The notes under the pieces are model-generated. The model was not told where the DNA came from. It did not search any database and saw only the letters and a program-made list of their open reading frames with translations. 64,000 nt of DNA. Source: Isoetes taiwanensis (Eukaryota; Streptophyta; Lycopodiopsida; Isoetales; Isoetaceae). The DNA lies in NCBI GenBank assembly GCA_021234155.1, contig JAJEKV010000206.1, positions 992,001 through 1,056,000 of the forward strand, written 5' to 3'. Both the position numbers and the translations under genes were made by a program. Below are positions 33,440 through 45,279 of this stretch, piece after piece. Numbering within the stretch: position 1 is the stretch's first letter; each line of letters begins with the position of its first letter.

Positions 33440-34890
33440 ACTTCCACACCCACTTCAGAGAAGCCAACAAGATAATTAAAAAAACTACTTCTGCAGGTTT
33501 GACATCAAACAATCATGAACATTTATAGCAAAAGTATACTTGTACCTTCTTCACTTGCCAAGGCCCAAGTGGAAAATGTTTTAGGTACTGCATAAAATTT
33601 CAACAGTCTCGACCAGCAAGCAGGAGCAAAATGCCTAAATGTTTTGCACCAAATTGTTTATCACAACTGCTGAATTCCATGATCTGACTTTAATGATCTC
33701 CACCTCAGCTGTGACAGTTTCCTTGACCCCAACCTAATCACCCTCCCAAGACTGAGAGTTGGTACCATCTTGAAATAGCAGGAATAGCAAAAATATAAAG
33801 ATTAAAGCAGCGACCGTAATAGTCTCAACCATAGTCTTGGACAGTGCATTATTCAAGGGATATATTCCTTCACAAACGAGGTTTCTCGAACCTGCAGCAA
33901 ATTCTTCAATGCAAAGTATAGTTTCTGAAGGACTGCTAGGAAAAGATAACTATTGCCTTGAGACAAAGGTCCCACACTAAGTGGTGATTGAATATTTCCA
34001 CGCATGTGCAAAGTTGCTACCGCCATCATTTTCTTCCAAGATTTACGCTATTGGGAAGTATCTCGTATAGAAAATGGTGGTTGCATGACCATATTACTGA
34101 CATTTTGCATCTCCTCATTCCATCAAATTTTGCACGAATTTATGAAGTAATGGCCAAGTTGTAAATATTTTCTCCCATGGTTCCCTCTGGTTTAATAATA
34201 CCTTGCTATGCTTGAAGTCCAAGCGTCACGCTCAATCATACTTCCACACCCACTTTAGAGAAGCCAACAAGATGAGTTAAAAACCACTACTGCAGGTTTG
34301 ACATGAACAGTCGGTAACCATTTATAGCAAAAATCTATTTGAACCCTCTTCACTTGTCAAGTGGAAAATTTTGTCCATTAAATTTCTTGAACACTTCCAT
34401 GTCTTTGGCGACTTGCACTAGCAAATAGGTAATAAAAAAAATCTTCCAACAAATAGGCGGTTTTAGGCATCGCATACAATTTTAACATAGGGAGCAAAAT
34501 GTCGGAATGTTTTGCATGAAAGTGTTCATCACAACCGCCAAACTCCATGATCCGACTTTAATGATCTCCACCTCGCCTATGATGAGTTTTCTTGACTCCA
34601 ACTTAATCACCCTCCCAAGATTGAGAGTTGCTACTATCTTGAAATAGCGGGAATAGCAAAAATATAAAATTAAAGGCGTGTTGGATCGGAATAGTCTCAA
34701 CCGTAGCCTTGGACAAGGTAAATGAACAAAGGCATTATTCGAGGGACATATTCCTTCATAAATAAGGTTTTTTTAAACAGAAAGTGCATTCTTCAATGCA
34801 GTATAGTTTCTGAAGGACTACTATGAAAAGATTACTATTGCCTTGAGACAAAGGTCCCACACTAAGTGGTGATTAAATATTCCCAGCCAT
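33440..34890. repeat. Segmental tandem duplication, two diverged copies of about 550-640 bp
   Basis: 33440-33995 and 34245-34890 align through most of their length. Shared blocks include CTGCAGGTTTGACAT, CTTTAATGATCTCCACCTC, AATCACCCTCCCAAGA, CTTGAAATAGC-GGAATAGC and GACAAAGGTCCCACACTAAG. Read on the minus strand, both carry a hydrophobic stretch (about ALIFIFLLFLLF) followed by EVEIIKV-SW, in broken frames, which suggests the duplicated piece came from a membrane protein gene. The family could not be named. Confidence 0.75.
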
Positions 34891-35060
34891 GACAAACTGG
34901 GGAAGATAGATTACGCAGATATGGCTCAAATGAAGAGCTTGGAGGAGGTGGGCGTTGGATCTTCAAGAAGAGTGATTCTTGCCAGGATCATCATCTTCTC
35001 TCTTACTGGATTGCCTCTTGTACTTTTATAGCATCTTGTCTTACTTTTACTGTTACTCCA

Positions 35061-36998
35061 CTAAGAACAAATACCCCCACTATTCTCCATTTTTTTCAAT
35101 TTGTAAGCTGCTACATATATATTAGATAACATCACATAAGTTGTTGGATTTTCTGCATCCAGACAAAGTATATGGTGTGCGGCACGACGTCCTCGCTGCA
35201 AATCATGAAGATTCCTACAAGCACTTAAAAGAGTTATCCAGATCACAATATCAGGTTGCAATGGCATCATTATAATGAAGTCTTCTAGTTCTCCTAACTA
35301 CCCTGCTCGTCCAAGCAGATCGGCCATGCAACTATAATGTTCCAAAGTTAACCATAGTCTGTCATCTTCTCCCATAGACAATGGACAATTGCAAGCCTCA
35401 TCAATAAGGCCAACTTGGCTGCAAGCAAAGCGAATGCTGACAAAGGTAATCTGATCTGGACTGATACCAAGCGCATGCATTTGACCTTTCGCAACCTTAT
35501 CAGAATCCCCATGTTGTGCATATGCTGTGAGCATTGTGGTCCATGACAACATATTTCGAAATGGCATATTGATAAAAGCCACGTGTGCATCCTCTAAGAT
35601 CCCAAATTTATTATACATATTCACAAGAGCATTACCCACAACAACATTCCTATCAAATCCACCTAATATAACAAGGGAGTGATATATTTTACCATTTGCT
35701 ACTCTTGTCATTTTAGTGCATGCATCAAGAATGCTAACAAATGCACGCCTTCCAGCTGCATTTTTTCAAACAATTGCAAGGCCAGCTTGTAAAGCCCATG
35801 CTCCACACTTATTGCAATAATCGTGCTCCATGAGACCACATTCCTTTTGGTCAGATTCCTGAAAGTATCTTTTACCGCATTGAAGCTTACACATTTGCCA
35901 TACATATTCATTAGTGCATTTCTTACGAAATTGTCTGAATCAAATCGAAATAATAACCTTTGCATGAATAAACACTTACCCTCGTCTAGAACTAATAAGC
36001 TTGCACATGCATCTAGTACACTAAGAAATATTACCTTATCACGGTTTGACATGTTTCGCTCCATTTGATGAAATATCTCAAGGGCTGCTCTCTCATGTCC
36101 ACAATGATCGCTTCTTTGAGATCATTAAAGTCCACACGGTAACATCGGGGTTCATATATCTTTTCAAATATTGCCCGTGCATTCTTTAAGCCGCTACACA
36201 TGCCATACATCCGGATCGATGCAGTTTGTACCATCATATCCAAGTGTAACCCACTCTGAACAATGAAATTGTGAATTTTTTTACCATCCTCTAAGGCAAC
36301 TGGGCTGGAACATGCATCAAACACTGTCATAAACAACACTTTATCTGGTTTTATGCCTACCTGAAGCATTTTCTCAAACAGTTTCAGTGCTTCCTTGTAT
36401 TCTCCATATTGAACGTATATTGCAATCATAGATGTCCACGAGACTACATTGTGACAATTCATTGCATCAAAGACTTCCCTGGCATTCTCTACATGCTCAC
36501 ACTTCCTATACATTTCAATAAGATGATTCCCAATAAAAGTTTCCCTTTGAAACCCACTTCTTGCTATGAAATCATGCAATCTTCTAGCCAACGAAACATC
36601 TTTAGCTTTACCATATTCCTTTATGAGATGAGCATAATCAGCCATGCTCACTTCAGCATCACAACCTTCCATCTGCTGGATGGCATCTTCCAAGTCCCCT
36701 GGGTTAAAAACTAATCGTTTTTTCCTCTTACCCTCCACCATGAAAGACATAGAAGATGCATTAATACTCGTGTTATGGTTGTGAATTTCATGATATGCAA
36801 TTGCTTCAAACATTCCTAAGAGAAGAAAAAATTTGTATGATATCATGGTGAAAACAAAAAGAACAAAAAATTCAAACTACCTACATTGCTTAACTCAACA
36901 TCTGGTTCCTGGAGGGAAAGAGCTGTGTGCATTTGAGCATTTTGTATGATGCTCCTAGTTGCCATCAAACTGTTGTTGATCCAGGTACAGCTTTTCAT
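35061..36998 (-). pseudogene. PPR gene 1, copy B: PLS-class with E region, frameshifted
   Basis: Exon 1 is 36998-36881 (MKSCTWINNSLMATRSI...), followed by an intron to 36816 and exon 2 from 36815. The frame is open through MADYAHLIKEYGKAKDVSLARRLHDFI, NVVSWTSMIAIYVQYGEYKEAL and KPDKVLFMTVFDACSS to about 36170. It then shifts in the stretch that should read VWTLMI...CGHERAALEIFHQME. A second frame (36064-35708) carries NVVSWSTIIAISVEHG. After another shift, a third (35711-35298) carries NMLSWTTMLTAYAQHG and YSCMADLLGRAG. A last block (35270-35061) has PDIVIWITLLSACRN and PTTYVMLSNIYVAA, typical E-region motifs. At least three frameshifts make it nonfunctional. The 5' end is duplicated as the stub at 10491-10859. 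Confidence 0.9.
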
Positions 36999-37314
36999 CG
37001 GACGCATTGCCCATCGGAGTTAGAGCGCAAATGACCGCCAGTTTACAGGGTACAATCGGTTTGGAGCAATCATCAACATATTTCGAGTATATTCTAGCAT
37101 ATACTCAAGATATGCCACAACCCCATTCAAACGAGGGTTTGCCCCCCTAGGGGCAACCCAAAAAAAGGTAGCCGTCGGCTAGCCAACACGTAAAAAAAAT
37201 TAGAATGTTTCCTATACGTCATGAAAGATACAAAAATATGGCGCTGCCACAGATATGCCGACGTGGCAAGGATATTTAAACATGGACACGGAAAAGCTCA
37301 GAAATAGAGAAACA
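36999..37314. promoter_or_regulatory. Shared upstream region of the head-to-head PPR pair, copy B
   Basis: In copy B, 316 bp separate the ATG of PPR gene 1 (36998, minus) from the ATG of the PPR gene 2 fragment (37315, plus). The same sequence is found in copy A (10860-13087), interrupted there by the ACGT-flanked insertions and by the extra 253 bp. The block contains GCCCCCCTAGGGGC (palindrome, about 37141) and GTAGCCGTCGGCTA. Conservation between copies reflects recent duplication, so it is not evidence of function in itself. Confidence 0.6.
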
Positions 37315-37610
37315 ATGGCTATGGCGCCAATGCTACATGTCTTCACGTTTCGACAGAGCACTTCTTTGGAATGGGAAGCTTCATATACTTCTGCCCACGC
37401 ACTGTAAGCTAAAATTTTCCTGCCTTTAATCTCGAATGAGGTATACCATTGGATTTGAAGCCTAATGTTGATTTGATCGGCAATTTTGGGCCTCAGAATT
37501 GTAGATAATCTAAGCAAATTATGCAAGGAACGCCCCATAAACGAGTCTCTTGAGCTTCTGGAGCAAAGGGAAATTAAATTATCTCGAAGCAATGCTTGTT
37601 TTATCTTGGA
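37315..37610 (+). pseudogene. 5' fragment of PPR gene 2, copy B
   Basis: 37220-37610 matches 12993-13383 base for base apart from scattered substitutions. It includes exon 1 (ATG at 37315), the 93-bp intron with both splice sites, and about 114 bases of exon 2, up to the codons for FILE. It breaks off at 37610, where a repeat of the ~430-bp family begins. No PPR motif remains. Confidence 0.92.
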
Positions 37611-38470
37611 CGACCTAGATCATATGTTTCTACGACCTAGATCATATGCTTCTACGACCTAGATCATATGTTGGAGCCTCTGGGCACCTCTCGTTTTGCT
37701 TATAGTCATTTACGATTGGAGGCGCCTATGATTTTGAAATATGAAATACGATTTCGCCTAAGGTTTTGAGGGAATAGCATACGTCTATACGGTTTTGCCT
37801 AATATTTTAGAATATGAAATACGGGGGCTTGAACCTCTACCAAAATAACTCAATGTCCTAATAAGACTACTTTAAGCAATGTACCCAGTGAGATAATATG
37901 ATTATTTTTTATTTTGAATCTATGTTTTTTTTTATAACAACCCATTCAATTGTTTTAGGGATATATGGTCTATGGTTTTAGGAATTGTTATTTTTACATC
38001 CATATCAAATCCCTCTGGAACCCCCTGTTATTTTGCTACATATTTCTAAACGAGGTGCACCCTGGACTACCACAGTCGTCGGATTCATCGATTCTACGAC
38101 CTAGATCATATGTTGGAGCCTCAGGGCACCTCGTATTTACGATTGGAGGCGCCTATGATTTTGAAATATGAAATACGATTTCGCCTAAGGTTTTGAGAGA
38201 ATATCATACGTCTATACGGTTTTGCGTAAGATTTTAGAATATGAAATACGGGGGCTTGAACCTCTACCAAAATAACTCAATGTCCTAATAAGACTACTTT
38301 AAGCAATGTACCCAGTGAGGTAATATGATTATTTTTTATTTTAAATCTATGTTTTTTTTTATAACAACCCATTCAATTGTTTTAGGGATATATGGTCTAT
38401 GGTTTTAGGAATTGTTATTTTTATATCCATATCAAATCCCCCTGGAACCCCCTGTTATTTTGCTACATAT
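37611..38470. repeat. Dispersed ~430-bp repeat, location 1
   Basis: The array starts with three 24-bp copies containing CGACCTAGATCATATG, then holds two near-identical units about 427 bp apart (CCCCCTGTTATTTTGCTACA at 38021 and 38448). Landmarks are GAGGTGCACC-TGGACTACCA, GGAGGCGCCTATGATTTTGA, CTCAATGTCCTAATAAGACT and CATTCAATTGTTTTAG. Related units lie at 60100 and 63358. No coding frame is conserved. Confidence 0.9.
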
Positions 38471-41400
38471 TGCATAGATCCACTTCTACCAGAGAAGAGA
38501 ATCATGATGCACTATGTGATCTATGCATGTAGCCAGATTTGTGTCCAATGCTATGACTATACGGGCCATGCTTCTTAAGGTGTTCTCTGAAATATCTTTA
38601 AGGACATTATTAACTTTTTCAATTCTCCTTTCTTTCTTCTGTCTTTTAATTTGTCTTTCAACCAATATTTGAAATTGCATTTTTCTTCTCATTCTTGAGC
38701 CAGAAGCTCACCATTGCTTTGCCTAGGCCCGACATGCTTTGCAGTTTGAATTTGTTTAGGGTTCATGCTTCATATTATTATTGCATTGCTTCAAGTAATT
38801 GAATGTTTTGCATTGAAAACATCTACATTTGCTTTTCTGCGAACCTGCTCTGCTTGCTGTCAAAACATTGGGATTTAAATAAACGGCCCTGTTTTGAATC
38901 ATGTCCGCTTGATCTTCAGTAGTAGACCTCTACCCCTTCCTGCAGTGATAAAATACCTGGCGGCAAAGATAGAGCATTACTAGCAAGAGAGAGCAAAACT
39001 GAGTAAAGAAGGCTTTGATTCTTTTGCAAAACTACAAGAGGGAGAAAACATTACGGCAGCTTTTAGATGGAAGAAGCTGCTTTTGTACTTCTGCAGTAAA
39101 GGAGGATTTGGTGCATATTTTAAATTGCTTGGTCATATTATGATCACTATAACTACATACTATGTGGTTTTGTTAAAACCATGGATAAGAAAAATGTCGC
39201 ATATCAAGATATTGTATTTGCTAGTATGATCTCACAAATCAGTCGGATTGTTGCCTTCTTTTTTTTAATCCTATTATTTAAATTTAGTTTTTCCGATTTG
39301 AGAGAAAAGTTTTTGGTTTTTTTTTAAAGGTGGATTTCCTAAGGTTTTAATAGTTTTGGCAGTCGGTAAAAAAATCCGGCAATCCAAAAATCGAAAGAAT
39401 TCTTTTCTTTAAGGGGTCTAATTTTCCTTTCCAATGAAAAAAATGAGATACGTGCAGTTGTTGCCCAGATTAGGAAGTTTTTGTCATGATTGGTGCATTT
39501 CTAATCTAATCTAATCCGGCATGAAATTGTATGCATTGGCTTTCTCCTTTGGGCGCCCTTGCTATAGAGGATCATGTTCATGAATCGTACGCAGATCGGC
39601 CGCCATAGCCAAGATTGCTCTTTTTTCAAGCTCAGTAACCAAAGCATGCACTATTTTGGCATGAGGATTGGGCATGCATGCCATGAAGCCTTGGCTCCAA
39701 GATCCGGCTCAGGATCTATTATCCTTTGTGGTTTCTATTTCCCAGTACGTCTCCCTTCAGGAAATTTTCATGCAAAATGCTTCTAGCTATAGTATTTGGA
39801 CGATATCCTTTCAGTCACTATTTGATTTTGGCTATGGTGCTACGTTTTGGGTCATGCTCAGCAACAGGTATCATAAAACTAGGAGAAGCCATAGTCATTA
39901 TAATGCTCCGCGTTTTTCTTTTTAATACGTACAACAATTTGGATATGGATATTTGCATGTCTAAGATGGATGCAGCTCATGTATGGTTACGAGAACTGCC
40001 CTAAACTTTTAATATCAAGATAATCTGAGTTGGGGAAGGCCAATCTGTCATACATCCAGCTCTAGCATACAATTTCGCCTCTGACTTGAGCTACCTCCGG
40101 TAATTCGTCTCAAGTAATTTCTTTTTTGCCTTCTTCGTCTTTGAATTGAGTGCATTCTTCTGTCATTTTTAGAACTTGCTACAAGAATGGCCAGATCTGA
40201 GAAAGAAGTGGCCATTTATAACATACGTCTATTTTACATCAACGGTAAAGAATCCTTTATCTTGATCAAATATGCAACAAAGAGCAGCCACAAATTGTAA
40301 GGCTTAATGCACAAAGGTGAAAACTTATAGGACAAGAATGTCACTGCTTTGTTAAGGCAATGGTGCAGTATTGTTTTAGATACCATTCCAGCAAATGCAC
40401 GAATGTAGAAGGACAATGAAATCAGTAATCATATGCTGACTATTATCCAAACCCTGCGTCTAGATTGTTTACAATAAGAGCATCATGAATATAACGTGAT
40501 GCAAAGATCCATTGAAAGGGGCTGCTCCCATTTGTTTCCATATTTTCTTTCATTCTGATTGAAACGGTCATCACTTGGCATGCATGCCAGGATTGCTTAA
40601 GATCATAGACCTCTGAGCATTCAGGTACCTTTGATTGATTTCTATCAAACTTTACTTTATGATTGTTGTTTCTTAACAGCTCAACCACATATTTGGCTTC
40701 TTTATGGGAAAGATATCCAGCTAAGACATTTTGTACTAGCTTTATTGGATATTTTTTATAACTTTACTGCATCTGTCAGGTACATCAGGCATCCTTTGAT
40801 ATACTATTTTTTTAGAATTTCTTACGAATATCGCATATTAGTCTTTGGAGTAGCAATTACTGTGATTGCAGTAATAATGTTGTGCTAAATTTTACAGGTG
40901 GATTTATTCTATAACTTATCTTTTCTCAGTTGCAGAAGATAATTGCTGAGGTAAATGGATAATTCTCTACCCATAAAACCATTGTTACCATTGCAAAACT
41001 ATAGGTTAACAAGCTACATTTGTGTGTTTCAGCATTGATACGACCATGTTTGTGGTTCTGGTCTGTTCATGAGCTACAATATGATTAGTGAAAACATCTA
41101 ATGCGATGATTTTGAGTCTTTGGTTCTTTATATTCACGGATGCTACATTTTTACTTGCAGGTGATGCTGATTAAATTCAATCTTGAATAACATCTTTAAG
41201 TCTGTTAGAATCAAGATCAATTCATTTTGGCTCTCTTAGAGATTGATTTCATGCATGTGAGGACCCAATGAACCATGATTAGAAGCCTGGTGATAGCCAA
41301 TTTCAGAGTAGGGTTGCTTATGTTCCGTTGTAATGCCTTATAGGTCGGAAAATAGAGATCGTGGAGCAAGTGATACAAATGGTGGATGTGGAAAGGAAAT

Positions 41401-43859
41401 TGACATGGTTGAGGCATCATTTTGCTACGTGGTCCTCTGGCATCGTTAGCTCCCTTTGGAGATGGTCTGAAGCTTCTATACGATTGTATGCTCTTCTATC
41501 AGTGCTGAGGAGAAATAACATGTGCATATTATTTGCTACGGCTTCAATAATCTTTCTTCTATGGCAATCAGATTTGTGGCATTTTGGGGAATTCTCCCAC
41601 TCTTTTAATGAGCGGAACCATCTATGGTTCCCAGCATTTGCTGCAACATTGTACTTGGTTAAGGGAGATTGACCTTATGTTTTTGAGTAGTTTTTTGTTC
41701 TCTAAGCAAACTTTGCAGGAGGACATAGCATTGATGAAACAAATGATGGATACATGGCGCTTTGTAATTTCTTCGTCTTGAATGTTTCCAGGTTTACTTC
41801 CTTTGTTGTTCTTGAACATTTGCTGCCGAGGTCTTATGCCTATTGGAAAAAGCACAGAAAATGCGGGTCAAAATGGTGTTGGAGGCAGTGGCTTGAAAAA
41901 TGGCTAGAGTATTATAATTCATGAGGATGGGCAGACAAATGGGCAACTTAACTGGAAGTTGGTTGTGCTCATTATTAACATAAAAGGTACATTGATGCCT
42001 AGAATCCAATTACGCTGTTTAACCCGTTCTATACTGAATATTGAATGTAATGCAATATTTAATGCTTATCCAAGTATCATATTTTATTCTGCTTGGTTAA
42101 TGGATGTGGCCTGTAACTCTGAGGTAAAAAAATGACTTACTTTGGCTATTCAAACAACATATATTGTTGGGTTCTAAACCTTTCAAATGGTTAACAATTC
42201 GACAATTTGATGTGCATCTCTAAGTTACTCTTAAGGTATTTATTGCTTATCTTTTGGATTTGTTTCTCTCCTTTGATTGTGCATCTTTTATGCTTGGATC
42301 CCATGATGTATTGTAGGTGGCAACATGGTAATAGGATTTTGGGGACAACAAATATGATTTGAGCATATTATTGTGAATTTGGTGAGCATGCAGTAGTCTC
42401 TAATAGAAACAAAGAAATAATGCATGCTTATGGTGAAGAAAGAGATAAGGCGTCATCTCCAGGGTCAACCAATGTCACTATGTCACTTTTGTGCATGTGT
42501 TTATTAAGTTGATCATTGCCAAGGATGACATTTAAATTTTCTGTTGATATGGCTTCAAATATATTGTATAATGTTCAAAGCAGTGTTTTTTGCATTCAAT
42601 GCATTTCATATTATAAAAAAGGGACTTACCTCATGATTGTCACAACCTTGCCATATTTCACGGCTTTAGAATCATCCATAAACCCATGATGAAACAAACT
42701 GTTATATATGCACTTCTTCGCTAGGATTGCATTCTCAACTAAGTTTAAGCAATTTAAAGCAATTTGAATAGAATGCAATTGAAAAGATTTTGTGTGTGAT
42801 CCTAGATCATGCAAAGAAAACTATTAATTTTAGATTATACAAAGAAATAGCTTTTGAGCCTGGGAGCTGGGGAGTCCAAATAGCTATACGCTTAAAAGTG
42901 TTGAATGGAGAGGGTTTTGGGCTAAAAACATGGATCGGCAGTGTTACATGTTTTCAACCTTTAGACATTTCAAGTTAACACAAGATCCCTCGACATTGAC
43001 ACATAGAACCAACATAATGTATTTAAGCTCTTATTAAGATTTTGTCTATTTTGCACCATATAGTCAAATAAAATTTTGGTTTAAAATATAGTAAACATAC
43101 CCTTCACACAGGCCCGACATTTATTGTATTTAAATAGATAGTTGAGATTCTTGCAAGGCACATACTAACATACCCCTTCAAATTTCACCTAGCTATGGCA
43201 AGTTTTGCTCCTAATCCAATAACAATTTCCATATAGACATATAATATATAGTTCCACAAAACATTATTGTGTAGTTTAAACATTAGAAAGAGCTTGAACA
43301 ATGCAGGCACACCTCAATACTAATCTTACTATGCTATTGAATATTGATAAAAAACATGATTCTATAGTCATGTATAATAGACAAATTCATCTGGAAGAAA
43401 TAAATAGACAACAATAAAACTCAATTCTAACATCTCCACTCTTCCATTCATGTCAATCTCCTTTCAAATTTTGCAAATGGAGCACAGTGATAAAATGATG
43501 TCTGCATTTGCCATACTCAATTTTTTCACAACCATCAGGCACATAATCACAATAAAATCATAAGTAATCCTGCATGCACCTTCCTCCAAAGTAAAGATGG
43601 GCACACAACTTCAACTATAATTGTTGTCGATTTCACATTGCAAGGCAAATCTCTAGAGGTTGCTAAAGCCCGACAGAGCCTCACCATAAAATCATTTTGA
43701 TAAAACTATTATAAAAAACAAAAGATCACGCACTACAAAATATATGCAATCAAGCAAATTAATTCCTACAAAGTGGCTTCTCATATTTATCAACAAATCT
43801 TAAAGGGTTGCTCCATATTACCGTTTTCCCCTCTAAGCCACACTATTCATTCTATCCAA
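38471..43859. other. Long intergenic tract, no gene recognised
   Basis: Open frames are short (about 60-105 codons) and none shows a family motif; examples are 38486-38692 on the minus strand (Lys/Arg-rich) and 41361-41672 on the plus strand. No RNA gene or tandem repeat of note was seen. Part of this tract may be the body of the Helitron-like element whose 3' end is at 43922. Confidence 0.35.
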
Positions 43860-43922
43860 CAATGAATCAACCACCTCTTCAAATTGTTACTAAAGCCCGG
43901 CAACGCCGGGCACCATAACTAG
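43860..43922 (+). mobile_element. Helitron 3' terminus (plus orientation)
   Basis: GCCCGGC AAC GCCGGGC (43895-43911) forms a perfect 7-bp stem, followed after seven bases by CTAG (43919-43922) and then T. That is the standard Helitron right end, a GC hairpin shortly before CTRR with insertion before T. The preceding bases, TTGTTACTAAAGCCC, are shared with the inverted terminus at 46745-46800. The 5' end was not located. Confidence 0.75.
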
Positions 43923-44336
43923 TTTTATCTAATAACTTAATAATTTAGTATCAAACGAAAGGCATGTTGCATGTATGTGGGAAATGTTTGCTGCTTCTTT
44001 AATAATGTTAGGCTTATACTATATAAAGTAGAAAAATGGGTTGTGTTTGTTGCAATCTAATTTTTTTCAGGTTGACCAAGGTAACTATGCCAAACAGACA
44101 TTGCCTTCCATTGAAGCCCCCAAAACATAGCCAGAGAGCCTTTTTTTCTTATTGCTTACGGTTTCTTTTCTGTGACCTCTATGCCCTTTTCTTGCCTTAT
44201 TTGGTGCTCTGGATTTGTTGTTCTAGGGCCTCAAACTCTTTTACATTCTTTTTTTATGGTTGTACTCTCTTACATTCATTTTTTATGGCTACTGGAGTTG
44301 CTACATATCACTTGATGAGATACTTTTAACGAGATT

Positions 44337-44399
44337 AACGAACGAACGAACGAAGGGAGGGAGGGAGGGAGGGAGGGAGGGAGGGAGGAAGGAAGGAAG
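44337..44399. repeat. Compound microsatellite (AACG)n-(GGGA)n-(GGAA)n
   Basis: About four copies of AACG lead into nine tandem GGGA units and then GGAA units. The GGGAGGGAGGGAGGG tract meets the sequence rule for an intramolecular G-quadruplex on the plus strand. Confidence 0.95.
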
Positions 44400-45279
44400 C
44401 TTGCTTTAACAAATTATTGGAGGAGTTCTGAACATCTTTCTTGGACTAGTCGCAACAACCATGTTGGAGAAATTACATAAAAAAATGTAAATTTGCTGGA
44501 GTTTTTGACATGATCTTGGTCAAATATCAAACTCGAACCTGTAGGAGCGTTTATTTATAATCAATTTGAAGGTCGGATAGGAGGATGTGGTACAACCATG
44601 TGTTCAGAGGCAAATATTGAGAATCAGTATAGTTGCGAAACTGTCGAGTATCAGATGATGTGTTGTTTTGATAATTTGTTAAAAGCTAGCTATGAGCCTA
44701 ATTCGTTTATGGTATATATCTCACTTTTTATCAGGAACACTTGATACACTATGCAGGAATTATGCAATAAAATGTACATGATGATGCAACTCATAGATGT
44801 TACAAGAAATTGTTGAGAGTGGTTATGCTCCAATGTTGCTGGATTCAAATTCCCTCTGGCATTAAAGGTCCACAAAATCTTAGATTCTTTGATGTAATGC
44901 TTTCCTTTTTACACTTGAATACATGTTACCATTTGATTCATGCACAATTGTTGCATAGCACTGCATGAATTATTAGATCAGTAGCTGGGTTGTGCCATGT
45001 GGCACTTCGTCACTAAACTATAATATGAAAGCCAGATGTGGCCACCTTTGGAATAGATTGAAGTTTTTACAAATCGAGTGACTCCAAAACGAGAAGGAAG
45101 TATTCAAAGTTCAAAAATCTGGACGTAGCCTTCATTAAGACAAAAAATGCAAGGTATGTCTGTATTGCAACTGTTGAAGCATTTCGTAATATTAGCAACG
45201 TTAGTATTCTTGCGTGCCTATGCATTTTTGTCTATCAATCTCTTACAAAATGTAGGGATAGAATTGTACTTGTTTATCC
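44400..45279. other. No gene seen
   Basis: Sequence between the microsatellite and the tandem array. No recognisable coding frame. TTATACTATATAAAG near 44010, just upstream of the microsatellite, resembles a Helitron 5' end but has no matching 3' end that I could find. Confidence 0.3.

Noticed and set aside
33690-33900. MscS-like channel fragment on the minus strand
   Set aside because: A hydrophobic stretch followed by EVEIIKV-SW is suggestive, but no diagnostic motif could be placed.
44008-44030. Helitron 5' end at TTATACTATATAAAG
   Set aside because: It resembles the consensus, but the first bases are wrong and no same-strand 3' terminus was found downstream.
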